The notes beneath the pieces were generated by a model, which made no database searches, was not told where the DNA came from, and saw only the letters and a list, made by a program, of their open reading frames with translations. DNA of 6,254 bases from Planctomycetota bacterium (GTDB taxonomy: Bacteria; Planctomycetota; Planctomycetia; Pirellulales; Lacipirellulaceae), in the NCBI GenBank assembly GCA_029259975.1, contig JAJDEE010000293.1, positions 1 to 6,254 on the forward strand, read 5' to 3'. Below, one piece after another: positions 6,095 to 6,254 of the stretch (its first letter is position 1; each line of letters opens with the position of its first letter). The position numbers and the translations under genes were made by a program.

Positions 6095-6254
6095 GCGAAG
6101 AATCGCCGCAGCAGCGTCTGGATCTTCCTGAACAATTTCTACTAGTTCTTCTTTTAAACTGTCACCTTTTTTTAGCTGCAAGCGAGGCCGCTTATTTCCT
6201 TCTACGTCCTCGCCCACTTCACCACTTGTTTGTGGCGACGATCCATCAACCGTG
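6071..6254 (-). CDS. fliF: Flagellar MS-ring protein FliF, C-terminal end (partial)
   Basis: This is the last 60 codons of a gene that enters from beyond the right edge; the stop codon TAG is at 6073-6071. FliF builds the MS-ring in the inner membrane, and its cytoplasmic C-terminal peptide holds FliG on the rotor. The visible tail begins with a Gly/Glu/Ser-rich, probably disordered stretch. It then has a Lys-rich segment (LQLKKGDSLKEEL) and ends in the typical FliF tail: an amphipathic EELVEIVQEDPDAAAAI helix followed by LRSWIGNAG. The EDP-AAA-L--WIG pattern is what I recognise as the FliG-binding end of FliF, and fliG follows directly. The transmembrane and ring-building domains lie outside the window, so nothing can be said about them. 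The last residues (NAG) and the stop fall in a 14-bp tandem duplication described separately. Confidence 0.93.
   Translation of the reverse strand, partial: TVDGSSPQTSGEVGEDVEGNKRPRLQLKKGDSLKEELVEIVQEDPDAAAAILRSWIGNAG

Noticed and set aside
5546..6145. A 199-codon open frame on the plus strand opposite fliG
   Set aside because: It is antisense to FliG and the FliF tail, with no plausible ribosome binding site or known motif; it looks like a shadow frame.

Overview
The window is one stretch of a flagellar basal-body and type III export operon. All genes are on the minus strand, so transcription runs from high to low coordinates. In transcription order it holds the 3' end of fliF (MS-ring), fliG (switch/rotor), fliH, fliI and fliJ (export ATPase complex), a membrane-anchored YlxF/MotE-like protein, and fliK (hook-length control). 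Genes are packed tightly: gaps are 10, 9, 14 and 37 nt, fliJ and the YlxF-like gene overlap by 1 nt (TGATG), and only the spacer before fliK is longer (about 120 nt). I see no convincing promoter or intrinsic terminator, so the operon probably starts upstream of and continues beyond the window.

The order fliF-G-H-I-J-ylxF-K is the same as in the Bacillus subtilis fla/che operon. The sequence itself does not look like a Firmicute: base composition is moderate, fliI is G+C-rich and the FliG is strongly divergent. A Gram-negative, didermic bacterium is likely. Planctomycetota (Pirellulales-like) is my best guess, but this is an impression and not shown by any marker.

Region by region: 6254-6071 encodes the FliG-binding tail of FliF; 6060-4897 FliG; 4887-4222 FliH; 4207-2846 FliI; 2808-2362 FliJ; 2362-1676 the YlxF/MotE-like protein; 1675-1555 a spacer with small repeats; 1554-67 FliK; and 66-1 noncoding downstream sequence. 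Together, FliF and FliG form the MS-ring/rotor junction, FliH-FliI-FliJ energise and feed the export gate, and FliK is an export substrate that switches specificity when the hook is complete.

No new multi-gene system is visible. The most interesting signal is in FliG. The fold is recognisable, but the two acidic residues of the MotA-facing charged cluster are replaced by Gln-Gln, the conserved Lys by Ala, EHPQ reads EQPQ, and the MFVF linker motif is missing. Other points of interest are a 14-bp tandem duplication that forms the fliF stop/fliG start junction, the AT-rich YlxF-like gene, and an almost base-free acidic half of FliK.
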